Counted from the first letter of the stretch, positions 8,819 to 17,346 are shown. The stretch: DNA of 51,474 bases from Xanthomonas cannabis pv. cannabis (GCF_000802365.1 NZ_JSZE01000043.1:1-51474); one strand, 5' to 3'. Numbers and translations: made by a program. The notes: generated by a model not told the origin, from the letters alone.

Positions 8819-10309
8819 ATGCTAAAGATCCAGGTCAGTCATTCGTATTTCCTGCGTTACGACCCCAAGCAATGGGAGCGCGGCAAACCGTACCCGCCCT
8901 TGGCGACGCTGCAGATTGCCGCGCTGCTGCGCCAACGTGGCCATGCGCTGAGCCTGTTCGATGCCATGCTGGCCGACGATGTCGAGGAGTACGCCGGTGC
9001 GCTGCAGGACGCGCAGCCGCAGCTGGTGGTGTTCTACGAGGACAACTTCAACTTCCTCACCAAGATGTGCCTGAGCCGGATGCGCGAGGCGGCCTGCCGC
9101 ATGATCGGGCAGGCGCACGCAGCCGGCTGCCGCGTGCTGGTGGCGGGCTCCGATGCGTCCGACAACCCGGATGTCTTTCTGGCTGCCGGCGCGCACGCAG
9201 TGCTGATTGGCGAAGGCATCGCGCCACTGATCGAACTGATCGAACGCCTCGAGGCCGACCCGCAGATCGCCACGAGCGAGTGGCTGGCCGGCGTTGCGCG
9301 CATCGCCAGCCGCGATCCTGCCGTGGTGCGCGCGCATCCGGGTGCCCAGCCGCCGGACGCGCGCCTGAGTGGCCTGCCCGCCTGGGACCTGGTCGACATG
9401 CCGCGCTATCGACAGTTCTGGCAGCAGCGCCATGGCTATTTCAGCCTGAACATGGCGGCCTCGCGCGGTTGCCCGTTCCGGTGCAACTGGTGTGCCAAGC
9501 CGATCTGGGGCAACCATTACAACCGCCGCGGCGCCGAGGACGTGGCCGCCGAGATGATCCATCTCAAGCGCAGCTTCCAGCCCGACCATCTGTGGATGGC
9601 CGACGATATTTTCGGCTTCCACATCGACTGGGTGGAAACCTTTGCGCAACGCCTGACCGAGGCCGATGGCGCCATCCCGTTCACCATCCAGACCCGCGCC
9701 GACCTGGCCAGCGAACGCATGGCTGCGGCCCTGGCGCGGGCCGGATGCGCGGAAGCCTGGATCGGCGCAGAAAGTGGCAGCCAACGCGTGCTGGACCGGA
9801 TGACCAAGGGCACGCAGGTCGCCGAGGTGATCGCGGCGCGCCAACGCCTGGGAGCACAGGGCATCCGCGTGGGATTTTTCATCCAGTTGGGATATCTGGG
9901 CGAAGACCTCGACGACATCCTGGCCACGCGTGCGCTGGTGACGCAGGCCAACCCAGACATCATCGGCGTCAGCGTGTCTTATCCCCTGCCCGGCACCAAG
10001 TTCTACGAAGAGGTCAAAAACCAGCTGGGCGGCAAGACGCATTGGCAGGACAGCGACGATCTGGCGATGATGTTCCATGGTGCGTACGACTCGGAGTTCT
10101 ATCGCAGCGTGCGCGACCTGCTGCATACCCAGGTCGATCTGCAACAGGCACGCGCCGGCATGGACGCCGATGCGTTTGCACGCGCGGCCGAGGCACTGGA
10201 AGCACGCTGGTCTGCGCTGATCGCCGTTGAACATCGCCACCGGACCGAACCGCTTGCCACGCTGGCCGCGCGACAACCACGGGCGTTGGCCACCGTGCTG
10301 GTGGGCTGA
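8819..10309 (+). CDS. B12-binding radical SAM protein
   Basis: 496 residues from the ATG at 8819. The first 180 residues resemble a cobalamin-binding Rossmann domain (PPLATLQIAALLRQRGHALSLFD, later VLVAGSDASDNPDVFLAAGA and VLIGEGIAPLIELI). The radical SAM cluster motif CPFRCNWC (C218, C222, C225) opens the TIM-barrel part, with later family stretches FTIQTRADLASERM and GAESGSQRVLDRMTKG. Such enzymes use a 4Fe-4S cluster and S-adenosylmethionine, often with B12, for methylation, ring contraction or other radical steps. It is divergent from the HPr-kinase-like gene and followed by the nucleotidyltransferase. The substrate is unknown; by position it should modify the cluster product or a building block. 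Confidence 0.88.
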   Translation: MLKIQVSHSYFLRYDPKQWERGKPYPPLATLQIAALLRQRGHALSLFDAMLADDVEEYAGALQDAQPQLVVFYEDNFNFLTKMCLSRMREAACRMIGQAHAAGCRVLVAGSDASDNPDVFLAAGAHAVLIGEGIAPLIELIERLEADPQIATSEWLAGVARIASRDPAVVRAHPGAQPPDARLSGLPAWDLVDMPRYRQFWQQRHGYFSLNMAASRGCPFRCNWCAKPIWGNHYNRRGAEDVAAEMIHLKRSFQPDHLWMADDIFGFHIDWVETFAQRLTEADGAIPFTIQTRADLASERMAAALARAGCAEAWIGAESGSQRVLDRMTKGTQVAEVIAARQRLGAQGIRVGFFIQLGYLGEDLDDILATRALVTQANPDIIGVSVSYPLPGTKFYEEVKNQLGGKTHWQDSDDLAMMFHGAYDSEFYRSVRDLLHTQVDLQQARAGMDADAFARAAEALEARWSALIAVEHRHRTEPLATLAARQPRALATVLVG

Positions 10310-10458
10310 GCACATCCGTGGCGCGAGCGCGCTGTGCACGCCATGTTGCCCCCTTCATCGCGGCACCCTGCGAGCCGCTTGACCGCACCAACACTGCGAC
10401 GCGTTTCAGACAACGACGCGTCGCGACACCTCCCTTCGACCTTCCGGATCATGCCCGC

Positions 10459-11673
10459 ATGCAGCCTTCGCTCCGTACCATCAAACACGGCTTGCACACC
10501 GCCACCGAACAGCTGGCGCACGAGCTGGCACAGCCGGGCGACAGCGCGCCGCAGTGGGACCGGCTGCAGTGGCAACTGGCGGCGGCGGCGGCGGCGGCAC
10601 ACGGCGTCTCCCCGTTGCTGCAGCGCCGCTCGTTGTGGCAGGACGCCCAATGGACGGCCTTTCTCACCAAGCAACGCCGCCATGTCGAAGACCGCCACCG
10701 GTGCATTGCCGTGCTGCTGGCCCGTATCGACAGCGCTGCCCGCAGTGCCGGCATTGCCCTGGTGGGATTGAAGGGCACCGCCTTGCACCGGTTGGGGGTG
10801 TACCTGCCCGGTGATCGCCCGATGGCCGATATCGATCTACTGGTGGCGCCGGACGCTGCACCCGCGGTTGCAGCGGTGCTGTGCGAGCTGGGCTACACCG
10901 CCTCGTTCGAACAGTGGAAGCACCAGGTCTTCAAGCCCATCGGTGGCGATGCGGTGGCCGGGCTGGGCGAGCATCGCGATGCCCCGATCAACATCGAGCT
11001 GCATACGCGTATCCAGGAGCGCCTGCCGGTGCGCGGCGTGGACATCACCGCACGCATCTGGCCGGAGCATGCGCAGCCGGGCCTGAACCCGTATCCGTCG
11101 ACTGGCGCGCTGATGGGCCACCTGCTGCTGCATGCCGCTGGCGGCATCTGCCATCGCAGCATCCGCCTGATGCATCTGCACGATCTTGCGTTGCTGGCCA
11201 CCCGCATGGGGCCGCGCGATTGGCAGGAACTGTGGGAAGACCCGGCGGTGTCGCCCTGGTGGGCATTGCCGCCGTTGTTGTTGCTGCAACGTTACTACCG
11301 CACGGTGGTGCCGCCTGCGGTGATGGCCCGCCTGCACGCGGAGTGCCCGCGGCTGCTGCGCAGGCGCGCTGCGCGACAGACCCTGACCACCGCGTCGTGC
11401 TCCAACCTGTGGTTGTCCGCACTGCCGGGGATCGAATGGTCCGGCTCCTTGCGTGAAGCGCGGCAGTATTTGCGCGAGCGCGTGGTGCCCTCGGCCGAAA
11501 GCCGCAAGGAGCGCGCGGACATGCTGCAGACCCAGCTGTGGCTGCAGGACCAGCCATGGGTGCGCCAGACCCAGGCACGCCGCCTGATGACGCGACTGAC
11601 CCGGCCGGTGCCCCGCACCGACATGCTGTATGTGGTGCGTGCGGCGCTGGAGGGCTATCTGCAGCCGGCGTAG
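10459..11673 (+). CDS. Nucleotidyltransferase-fold protein (PF14907 type)
   Basis: 404 residues from the ATG at 10459. The core LVGLKGTALHRLGVYLPGDR and PMADIDLLV (Asp 124 and Asp 126) is the KG...DxD pattern of the uncharacterised nucleotidyltransferase family PF14907. That family is found with HPr-kinase-like genes in lasso-peptide and polysaccharide-linked loci. The C-terminal 200 residues are helical. An alanine run (residues 41-47) comes from a GGC repeat at 10578-10598. It is 149 bp downstream of the radical SAM gene on the same strand. The expected activity is transfer of a nucleotide or similar group to an unknown acceptor. The start could also be further upstream, but that stretch looks non-coding. 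Confidence 0.75.
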   Translation: MQPSLRTIKHGLHTATEQLAHELAQPGDSAPQWDRLQWQLAAAAAAAHGVSPLLQRRSLWQDAQWTAFLTKQRRHVEDRHRCIAVLLARIDSAARSAGIALVGLKGTALHRLGVYLPGDRPMADIDLLVAPDAAPAVAAVLCELGYTASFEQWKHQVFKPIGGDAVAGLGEHRDAPINIELHTRIQERLPVRGVDITARIWPEHAQPGLNPYPSTGALMGHLLLHAAGGICHRSIRLMHLHDLALLATRMGPRDWQELWEDPAVSPWWALPPLLLLQRYYRTVVPPAVMARLHAECPRLLRRRAARQTLTTASCSNLWLSALPGIEWSGSLREARQYLRERVVPSAESRKERADMLQTQLWLQDQPWVRQTQARRLMTRLTRPVPRTDMLYVVRAALEGYLQPA

Positions 11674-11756
11674 CAGCCAAGCGATTGCGTGTGTGCCATG
11701 CCGCGCGGCGTCTGCTGCGGCTGAAGGTGCGGCTCAGCGGCGCGGTGTTGTGCGCG

Positions 11757-11876
11757 CTAGTCGGCCCATTGCCGCCGCGTGCCGGCTGCCACGTGCTGCG
11801 CCACGGCCGCGATCAGGCGCGATCGCCCGCCGGCCAGGTACACGACGCACTCCGCAGCTGCGCCGCGGTTGGGCAC
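11757..11876 (-). CDS. Very small ORF with a PqqD-like core (possible remnant)
   Basis: A 39-residue ORF from a GTG at 11876, in the same frame as the GT4 gene that ends at 11916 and directly after its stop codon. The stretch ECVVYLAGGRSRLIAAVAQH resembles the middle of PqqD-like / RRE peptide-binding proteins (hydrophobic pair, tyrosine, Gly turn, then a helix). Third codon positions are strongly G/C, as in real genes here. A full PqqD domain is about 80-90 residues, so this is either a reduced protein, a decayed remnant or chance. It would be the last gene of the long operon. I see no strong ribosome binding site. Confidence 0.35.
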   Translation of the reverse strand: MPNRGAAAECVVYLAGGRSRLIAAVAQHVAAGTRRQWAD

Positions 11877-11915
11877 GCCCCAACGCCGACCGCCCTTCGG
11901 CGCTGCACCCGACCG

Positions 11916-13028
11916 TCAAGACAACGGTCGTGCGTCGCATACCTGCCGATAGAGCTGCTCGAACAGGCGGGTGGTGAACGCGGCATCTTCGCGCACTGCG
12001 CGGCACTGCGCTGCCCAAGCCAGGCGCAGGCGCAATTGGTCATCGCCGAGTACCTGCCGGACCGCCTCGGCCATTCCGGCCCAATCGCCGGGCGGTACCG
12101 CCAGTGCCGAAACCGGCGCCCATTCGACCAGATGGCCGACCGCCGTGCCGACCGTCGGCACACCGGCCACGGCCGCTTCCAGCAGCACCATGGGCCCGGC
12201 TTCGTGCAACGAGGACAGCAGCAACAGATCGGCCGCCAGCATGATCGGGCGCAGCTCGCGCTGGGTCTTGAAGCCTAGAAAGCGCACCTGATCCTGCAGG
12301 CCCAACGCCTGCACCAGGCGCTGCATGGCGCCATCCAGGGTGTCCACGCCGACCATGTCCAGCGTAAAGGCGACCCCGGCGCGCTTGAGCGCGGCCATCG
12401 CCTGCAGCAGGGTGCGCTGGTCCTTGACCGGGTTGAGGCTGGCCACGTGCAGCAGGCGCGCAACCGCACCCTGGCGGGCACGTGGTGGCGCCACCGGCCA
12501 GGCACGCAGATCCACGCCCAGCGGCACGCGCGTGGCAGCGATGCCCAGCGCCTGCAGCGAGGCGATGATGGGTTCGCTGGCCGCAGTGACCCGATCAGCC
12601 AGCCGCAGGATCACCGCTTCGCGTAGGCGGCCGCGCCATTTGCGACGGCCGCCATAGCCGATGGCATGCAGCGCCGCCAGCTCGCCACCGGCGATGTGCA
12701 CCGCGCTGGGACGCCGCAACAGGCGCGCCGCCGCCACTGCGATGAGGCTGCAGTAGCCGGAAAAAACCGCCTGGACCACATCGAACGGGGCGCGACGATG
12801 CTCCGCCACGATGGCTGCGACCGCACGCAGGCGCGTGCGCCGCGCGCCGATGTTGTGCACCATGGCACCGCGCAGCATCCAGGTATCCGGCAAGGGCTCC
12901 TGGTGCAGCACGAACACATGCACCTGGTGACTGCGCGCCAGCCAGTCGATCAGGGTCAGAAACACAGGGATCACCCGCACCTCACCGCTGCGGTCCACCC
13001 CACCGGGCACCACCAGCGCCAGTTTCAT
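11916..13028 (-). CDS. GT4-family glycosyltransferase
   Basis: 370 residues from the ATG at 13028 (MKLALVVPGGVDRSGEVRV). The GT-B fold is visible: an N-terminal acceptor domain, LLHVASLNPVKDQRTLLQAM at the domain junction, and the C-terminal donor site LLLSSLHEAGPMVLLEAAVAG with the E-x7-E motif. It should transfer a sugar from a nucleotide sugar to a growing lipid-linked glycan on the cytoplasmic side. Its ATG overlaps the stop of the preceding glycosyltransferase (ATGA), so the two are translationally coupled. The longer frame upstream to 13205 is out of register with the neighbour and is not used. Confidence 0.9.
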   Translation of the reverse strand: MKLALVVPGGVDRSGEVRVIPVFLTLIDWLARSHQVHVFVLHQEPLPDTWMLRGAMVHNIGARRTRLRAVAAIVAEHRRAPFDVVQAVFSGYCSLIAVAAARLLRRPSAVHIAGGELAALHAIGYGGRRKWRGRLREAVILRLADRVTAASEPIIASLQALGIAATRVPLGVDLRAWPVAPPRARQGAVARLLHVASLNPVKDQRTLLQAMAALKRAGVAFTLDMVGVDTLDGAMQRLVQALGLQDQVRFLGFKTQRELRPIMLAADLLLLSSLHEAGPMVLLEAAVAGVPTVGTAVGHLVEWAPVSALAVPPGDWAGMAEAVRQVLGDDQLRLRLAWAAQCRAVREDAAFTTRLFEQLYRQVCDARPLS

Positions 13029-14155
13029 GCCGCGCTCCCGCGCGGGGGTTTCAGCAGGCTGGCGTAGGCCTGCGCCCAACCCTGCCCGACTGCGGCAAAC
13101 GACAGCCGCGCATCGAAATGCGCCCGCACCTGCGCACGGGCGGGCCGCTGCCGCGACACGCGCAACAACAGCTCCGACAGCGCACTGGCATCGCCCACCG
13201 GCCACAGTTCGCCCATGCTACCCCCATCGCTGAGCGCGCAGAATGCGGGAATGTCGGTCAGCAACGGCAGCGTTCCGCAGGCGTAGGCCTCAAGCGCCGC
13301 GTAGCCGCAGCTCTCCGCATGGCTGGCCGAGACGAACAGGTCGCTGGCCCGCAGCAAGTCCTGCACCTGCGCATGATCGACCTTGCCCAACAACTGCACG
13401 CAGCGCGCCAGCCGCGGGTCCTCGCGCAGGCGCTGGCGGACCTGGTCCATCAACGGCGCCTGATCGAAGACGCAATACAGCCGCAGGCCGGGCAGCACGC
13501 GCGCGGCCATGGCCACCGCGTCGAGCACGCATAACGGGTCCTTGGCGGCGCTCAAATGGCCGACCCAGAGCACGCAGGGGTCGCCCTGCAGCCGGGTCTG
13601 TTCGCGTGCCAGCAGGCGATCGCCGGGAGTGAAGCGGCTGCTGGATTCGGGAATGGCAACCACCTGCGTCTGCGGGCGAAACAGACGCGCGCGCACGAAT
13701 GGCTGCGCCAGCTGCAGCGAGGTGAACGCAATCCCGGCAGCGGCGCTGTAGCGCGCGCGCCACAGCAGCCTGCTCCACCAATGCGGCGGACGATTGGCAT
13801 GGTCCTGCAGCAGCAGTGGCACATGCGGCAGCCGGCGCGCCAGCCGCCGTGCATCGCCGGCAAATTCCAGCCCGTGCACATGGATCACGTCGGCGTCGAT
13901 CTCGCGTAGCAGTTTGCATAGGGTGCGCGCCCGTGCGGCGCTGCCACGCGGGCCAAGTGGCGCGAAGCGATAGTCGATGCCGCCCTGGACGATGTGCTGA
14001 TCCAGCGCCGAGGCCTGGATCACCGTGACCCGCACGCCGGCACTGGCGACGGCCTCGGCAATGTCGGCCAGCGACGGCCATTGCGCGAACACCTGCGCCG
14101 CGCTCAGACCGTGCGGAGTAGGAACCAGATTGAGCTGGACCACGTGCAGGCTCAT
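13025..14155 (-). CDS. GT4-family glycosyltransferase
   Basis: 376 residues from the ATG at 14155 (MSLHVVQLNLVPTPHGLSA). It has the GT4 layout: N-terminal acceptor-side domain with VIHVHGLEFAGDARRLARRL, junction LWVGHLSAAKDPLCVLDAV, donor-site segment DLFVSASHAESCGYAALEAY with the E-x7-E glutamates, and a C-terminal return helix. It overlaps the next glycosyltransferase by ATGA. A 133-bp gap separates it from the methyltransferase upstream; I see no promoter there. It likely builds part of the cluster's repeating glycan. Acceptor and donor cannot be told from sequence. Confidence 0.88.
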   Translation of the reverse strand: MSLHVVQLNLVPTPHGLSAAQVFAQWPSLADIAEAVASAGVRVTVIQASALDQHIVQGGIDYRFAPLGPRGSAARARTLCKLLREIDADVIHVHGLEFAGDARRLARRLPHVPLLLQDHANRPPHWWSRLLWRARYSAAAGIAFTSLQLAQPFVRARLFRPQTQVVAIPESSSRFTPGDRLLAREQTRLQGDPCVLWVGHLSAAKDPLCVLDAVAMAARVLPGLRLYCVFDQAPLMDQVRQRLREDPRLARCVQLLGKVDHAQVQDLLRASDLFVSASHAESCGYAALEAYACGTLPLLTDIPAFCALSDGGSMGELWPVGDASALSELLLRVSRQRPARAQVRAHFDARLSFAAVGQGWAQAYASLLKPPRGSAA

Positions 14156-14288
14156 GACGCCGGGATCTCCCGTGTCGCATGATGCGTGCGGCGGCAACCC
14201 GCAGCCGCGCAAGACACGACGTGGCCGCAGTGCAGCCTGGTCCGGCCACTCAGCGTGCGGCCGTACACGGCCACTGCAACCGCACCGG

Positions 14289-14987
14289 TCACGCGACGCG
14301 ACGCAGGCGCAGCACCAGCGCCACCGGTACCTGCAACGCGGTGCGGTCAAAATTTGCGCCGGCAGGAATGTCGGCCGGGTCCAGCATCGGCTCGGCCACC
14401 GCTTCGATCGCAAAGCCCAACGCGGCGCAGGCCGCATGCCAGTGACTGTACAGATGCTGGGTATGGCGCACGGCGTAGTGCTGGCCATCGGCCTTGAAAT
14501 CACGACGCCACCCCAGCGCATGGCCGATCGGATGCACGTCACTGCACATCACCAGGCCACCGGGACGGGTCACCCGATGCAGCTCTTCCAGCGCCGGCCA
14601 CAGGCGCTGCAGGTGGCCCACCACCAGGCCGCAGACGCTGAGGTCGGCCACCGCATCGGCCAGCGGCAACTGGTCCAGGCTGCCCTGCTGCAGGCTGACG
14701 CGCGCGGGCGGCCACTGCTGTGCCAGTTCGGTCCCGGCGCGCTGCAACATCTGCGGCGACAGGTCGACACCGGTCACCTGCCGTGCGCCGCGGCGCAATG
14801 CGTGCTGCATGTAACGGCCGCTGCCACAGCCGGCGTCCAGCACGTGCTGGCCCTGCAAGCTGGACGGCATCAGGCCCAGCATGGCGCGTTCTTCGGCCCG
14901 CATCACCGGGTTATGCGCATGCGGCGGATACGCCTGTGCCCACAGCGCGTATGCGGCAGCGGGTTCGAGCACCGGAATGGTGTTCAC
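14289..14987 (-). CDS. Class I SAM-dependent methyltransferase
   Basis: 232 residues from a GTG at 14987 that overlaps the TGA of the amidohydrolase (GTGA). The SAM-binding motif HVLDAGCGSGRYMQ and the acidic end of strand 2 (GVDLSPQMLQRAG) are clear, followed by DLSVCGLVVGHLQ and RPGGLVMCSD. This is the UbiE/type 11 fold. The likely substrate is a sugar, lipid or small molecule of the cluster. The longer frame to 15170 is rejected because it would lie inside the amidohydrolase gene and lacks protein character. A second, unrelated-looking methyltransferase of the same class lies two genes upstream. Confidence 0.87.
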   Translation of the reverse strand: MNTIPVLEPAAAYALWAQAYPPHAHNPVMRAEERAMLGLMPSSLQGQHVLDAGCGSGRYMQHALRRGARQVTGVDLSPQMLQRAGTELAQQWPPARVSLQQGSLDQLPLADAVADLSVCGLVVGHLQRLWPALEELHRVTRPGGLVMCSDVHPIGHALGWRRDFKADGQHYAVRHTQHLYSHWHAACAALGFAIEAVAEPMLDPADIPAGANFDRTALQVPVALVLRLRRVA

Positions 14988-16225
14988 GACGCCGCTCCCA
15001 TCGCGCTCACTGCGCCAACGGCCCTGGTGCTCGCAGGTGCGAGCGGCTGCACACGGTGCAGACCAGGCTCCAGCGCCAGCACGGCGGGATCGGCCAGCGC
15101 CGCATCCAGCAGCTTGGGCCGGCCATCCAGCACCACCGGCACGGCCGGAACACCGGCTGCCGCGAACCACGGCGCAAAATCCGGGTCGGCAATGCGCGGC
15201 TTGCCGTTGCGGATCACCGCACGCAGCTCGCTGCGTTCACAACCGATGACGCTGTCGGCGGGCTCGCCGCCGCGGTCGCGCACGATCACCAGATCCGCAG
15301 CGGCGCCCGGCGCGATGCGCCCGCGCCTTGGCATGCGCAGGATGCGCGCGGACCGGTCTGTGACCAGGCCCAGCAGCAGGTCGGGCGCCAGTCCGCTGTC
15401 GGCGGCGATGCGCAGTTCTTCGAGCAGATCGCGCGCGCCGCTGACGCGCGAGTCGCTGCCCAGCGCCAGCCGCCCGGCCATGCACAGCCGCCAGGGGTCG
15501 AGCGTACGACCCAGCAGCGCCAGATTGCTCGACGGGCACCACACCACTGCCGCACCGCGCGCGATCACCCGTTCGATCGCCTGCTCGCCCAGGCCCACGC
15601 CGTGGATCAACACCGTGTTGGCAGCCAGGCAACCGAGGCGGTCCAGGTCGTCCAGCTCCGCCCGCGCCACCGCATCGGTGCCTTCTGCCAGATGGATCAT
15701 CCACGGATGCGTGGAGGGCGTGGCGGCAAAACTGGCTTGCACCGGCGGGCCGTAGCCGGTCCAGCCGAGTGCGTAACTCCAGCCAAATTCGTTGAGCACG
15801 CCGACCGGGAAATCCGCCTCATCCAGGGTGGCATGCCAGGGGTCATGCTGGGCCACACAGGTGACGCCGGCCAGCAGGTTCTTCAGCCCGCCGTGACGCA
15901 GCCGCACCGCCTTGGGCACGCGCAGCGCCGCAGCGACGGCCGGATGCTGGAAATGCGCCTGAAATGCTTCGATCCAGGCGTAGCTGTTGGGGAAAGGCGC
16001 ACGCTGCGGCAGCGGCGGCACGCAGTTCACCTGCAGATGCTCGTGCGCATTGACCAGCCCCGGCGCCAGCACATGGCCGGACAGATCCAGGCGCAGGGTC
16101 GCGGTGCCCACGGTGCCGCCGAAGCGGCCTGCGCGCAGGTTCAGCGCCGCGCGCGACGGGCCGGCCAGCGTGATCGAGCGCGCACCCTGCAGACAGACGT
16201 CGGCCATGGACATCGGCGTCTCCAC
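14984..16225 (-). CDS. Metal-dependent amidohydrolase (TRZ/ATZ-like)
   Basis: 413 residues from a GTG at 16225 directly after the upstream stop, or 409 from the ATG at 16213. Metal and catalytic positions of the amidohydrolase superfamily appear intact: H-x-H in LVNAHEHLQVN, a histidine in MIHLAEGTDA, another in VLIHGVGLGEQ and the aspartate in ALGSDSRVSG. The subgroup deaminates or dechlorinates heterocycles (chlorohydrolases, cytosine or adenosine-like deaminases). Such an enzyme is unusual inside a Wzx/Wzy-type gene cluster and suggests a nitrogen-containing or cyclic building block. It is coupled to the methyltransferases on both sides with almost no spacing. Confidence 0.85.
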   Translation of the reverse strand: METPMSMADVCLQGARSITLAGPSRAALNLRAGRFGGTVGTATLRLDLSGHVLAPGLVNAHEHLQVNCVPPLPQRAPFPNSYAWIEAFQAHFQHPAVAAALRVPKAVRLRHGGLKNLLAGVTCVAQHDPWHATLDEADFPVGVLNEFGWSYALGWTGYGPPVQASFAATPSTHPWMIHLAEGTDAVARAELDDLDRLGCLAANTVLIHGVGLGEQAIERVIARGAAVVWCPSSNLALLGRTLDPWRLCMAGRLALGSDSRVSGARDLLEELRIAADSGLAPDLLLGLVTDRSARILRMPRRGRIAPGAAADLVIVRDRGGEPADSVIGCERSELRAVIRNGKPRIADPDFAPWFAAAGVPAVPVVLDGRPKLLDAALADPAVLALEPGLHRVQPLAPASTRAVGAVSAMGAAS

Positions 16226-17068
16226 TCAGCGCTTGCGCATCACGATCAGGAAGTGATCGCCCATGTCGCGCAGCAGCGGCAGGCCGCCGAACCGGTCGTC
16301 GAGCCGCCCCAGTCGCTCGGCCAGGCGCGGGTGCCGCTGGCAGACATCCACCAGATAGGGCGGTGGCAGAAACAGGCTCAGCGCACGATAGCGGTCCAGC
16401 ACGAAGTGGGGTTCGAACGCGCGATAGAACTCGCGCGGCAGGTGGTACCAGGTCCAGATGGTGTGCCCGTTCATGCCTACCGCCGTGGCGCCCCTTGCCG
16501 CACGCACCGCCGCGCGCCTGAAGCGCCCACGCAAGGCGTAGTGGCCGATTTCCCAAGGGCAGATCCGCCCGATCACCGAAAACACCAGGCAGCCATCGGC
16601 CCGCAACAGACGTGCGCACTGGGCGGCTACCGCCGGCAGGTCCGGTGCGCAGTTGAGCGGGCCGAAGTTGGAGTACATGCCGTCGAAGGTGCCCTGCAAC
16701 TGATCCAGCTGCTGGATGCCGACATGCGCGGCCGCCAGGCGTTCTTCCAGGCCCTGGGTGGCCGCACGCTGGCGGGTGCGCTCGACCATGGCCGGCGACC
16801 AGTCGGTGGCCAGCACGCGATAGCCGCGCCGGGCGAACTCGCCGGCATCCAGACCGGTACCGCAGCCCAGATCCACCAGCCGTGCGCCTTGTGGCAACTC
16901 GGCAGCGACCGTGTCCCACAAGGTGGTGCGCATGCGCTGGATCAGCGCATTGTTGCCGCGCGGGCCGTCATAGTCGGGGGCGACGCTGTCGAATGCACGC
17001 TGCGTTTCCAGCAACTGTTCCGGCGCGACCGTGCCACCGCGCGCAGCATGCTCATTGACCAACGACAT
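16226..17068 (-). CDS. Class I SAM-dependent methyltransferase
   Basis: 280 residues from the ATG at 17068, preceded by GGGAGG at good spacing. The SAM motif LVDLGCGTGLDAGEFA (about residues 64-79) is followed by VLATDWSPAMVERTR and by FDGMYSNFGPLNCAPDL, a stretch seen in the type 11/12 methyltransferases. The C-terminal third (FYRAFEPHFVLDRYRAL and a Pro-rich LFLPPPYLVDV) looks like a substrate lid. It begins a tight five-gene run (methyltransferase, amidohydrolase, methyltransferase, two glycosyltransferases). The open frame continues to 18163 without a stop, but there it is only the shadow of the Wzz-like gene. Confidence 0.87.
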   Translation of the reverse strand: MSLVNEHAARGGTVAPEQLLETQRAFDSVAPDYDGPRGNNALIQRMRTTLWDTVAAELPQGARLVDLGCGTGLDAGEFARRGYRVLATDWSPAMVERTRQRAATQGLEERLAAAHVGIQQLDQLQGTFDGMYSNFGPLNCAPDLPAVAAQCARLLRADGCLVFSVIGRICPWEIGHYALRGRFRRAAVRAARGATAVGMNGHTIWTWYHLPREFYRAFEPHFVLDRYRALSLFLPPPYLVDVCQRHPRLAERLGRLDDRFGGLPLLRDMGDHFLIVMRKR

Positions 17069-17189
17069 GCATCGCCTCCCACACCTGTCCTGCTGATTCC
17101 ACGGCACTCTCCGGACGCAGTGCCGCCAGCGCGGCATCGCTTGATAGACCCGTGAGTGCGTCCGGCTGCCGGTTTGGTTGCAGTCGCAC
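17052..17189 (-). CDS. Possible small ORF overlapping a methyltransferase start
   Basis: A possible 45-residue peptide from a GTG at 17189, ending in a TGA that overlaps the methyltransferase start by 17 bp. The C-terminal half (LTGLSSDAALAALRPESAVE) has protein-like composition, and the purine-rich site of the methyltransferase lies inside it. Third positions are not strongly G/C, which argues against a long-established gene. It lies in the only sizeable gap of the operon (17069-17346). A precursor peptide for the kinase and radical SAM enzymes would be an attractive reading, but nothing in the sequence proves it. Confidence 0.25.
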   Translation of the reverse strand: MRLQPNRQPDALTGLSSDAALAALRPESAVESAGQVWEAMHVVGQ

Positions 17190-17346
17190 CGCCTGCCAAC
17201 CACGCGCCGGGCCGGGGCAACGTGCGCGTGCTGTGACCAAGGACCGAACGGGGATGCGCTTACGCGCGCGGCGCACAAGACCTGGAGCTGGCAATGCTGC
17301 GATCGGTCTGCGCTGCGACGCGTTGCGGGGCGTGGATGCCCAACAC

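Noticed and set aside
7816..10230. An 804-codon open frame on the plus strand across the HPr-kinase-like and radical SAM genes
   Set aside because: It runs antisense to one gene and out of frame with the other, and its sequence is rich in Arg, Gln, His and Pro without any motif; GC-rich DNA commonly gives such shadows.
14720..17155. An 811-codon open frame on the plus strand opposite the methyltransferase and amidohydrolase genes
   Set aside because: Antisense shadow; the minus-strand genes carry clear catalytic motifs and overlap each other neatly.
14156..17188. Further copies of the cluster element (GGTTGCA at about 14281 and 17175)
   Set aside because: Only seven bases match, which is expected several times by chance in a window of this size.
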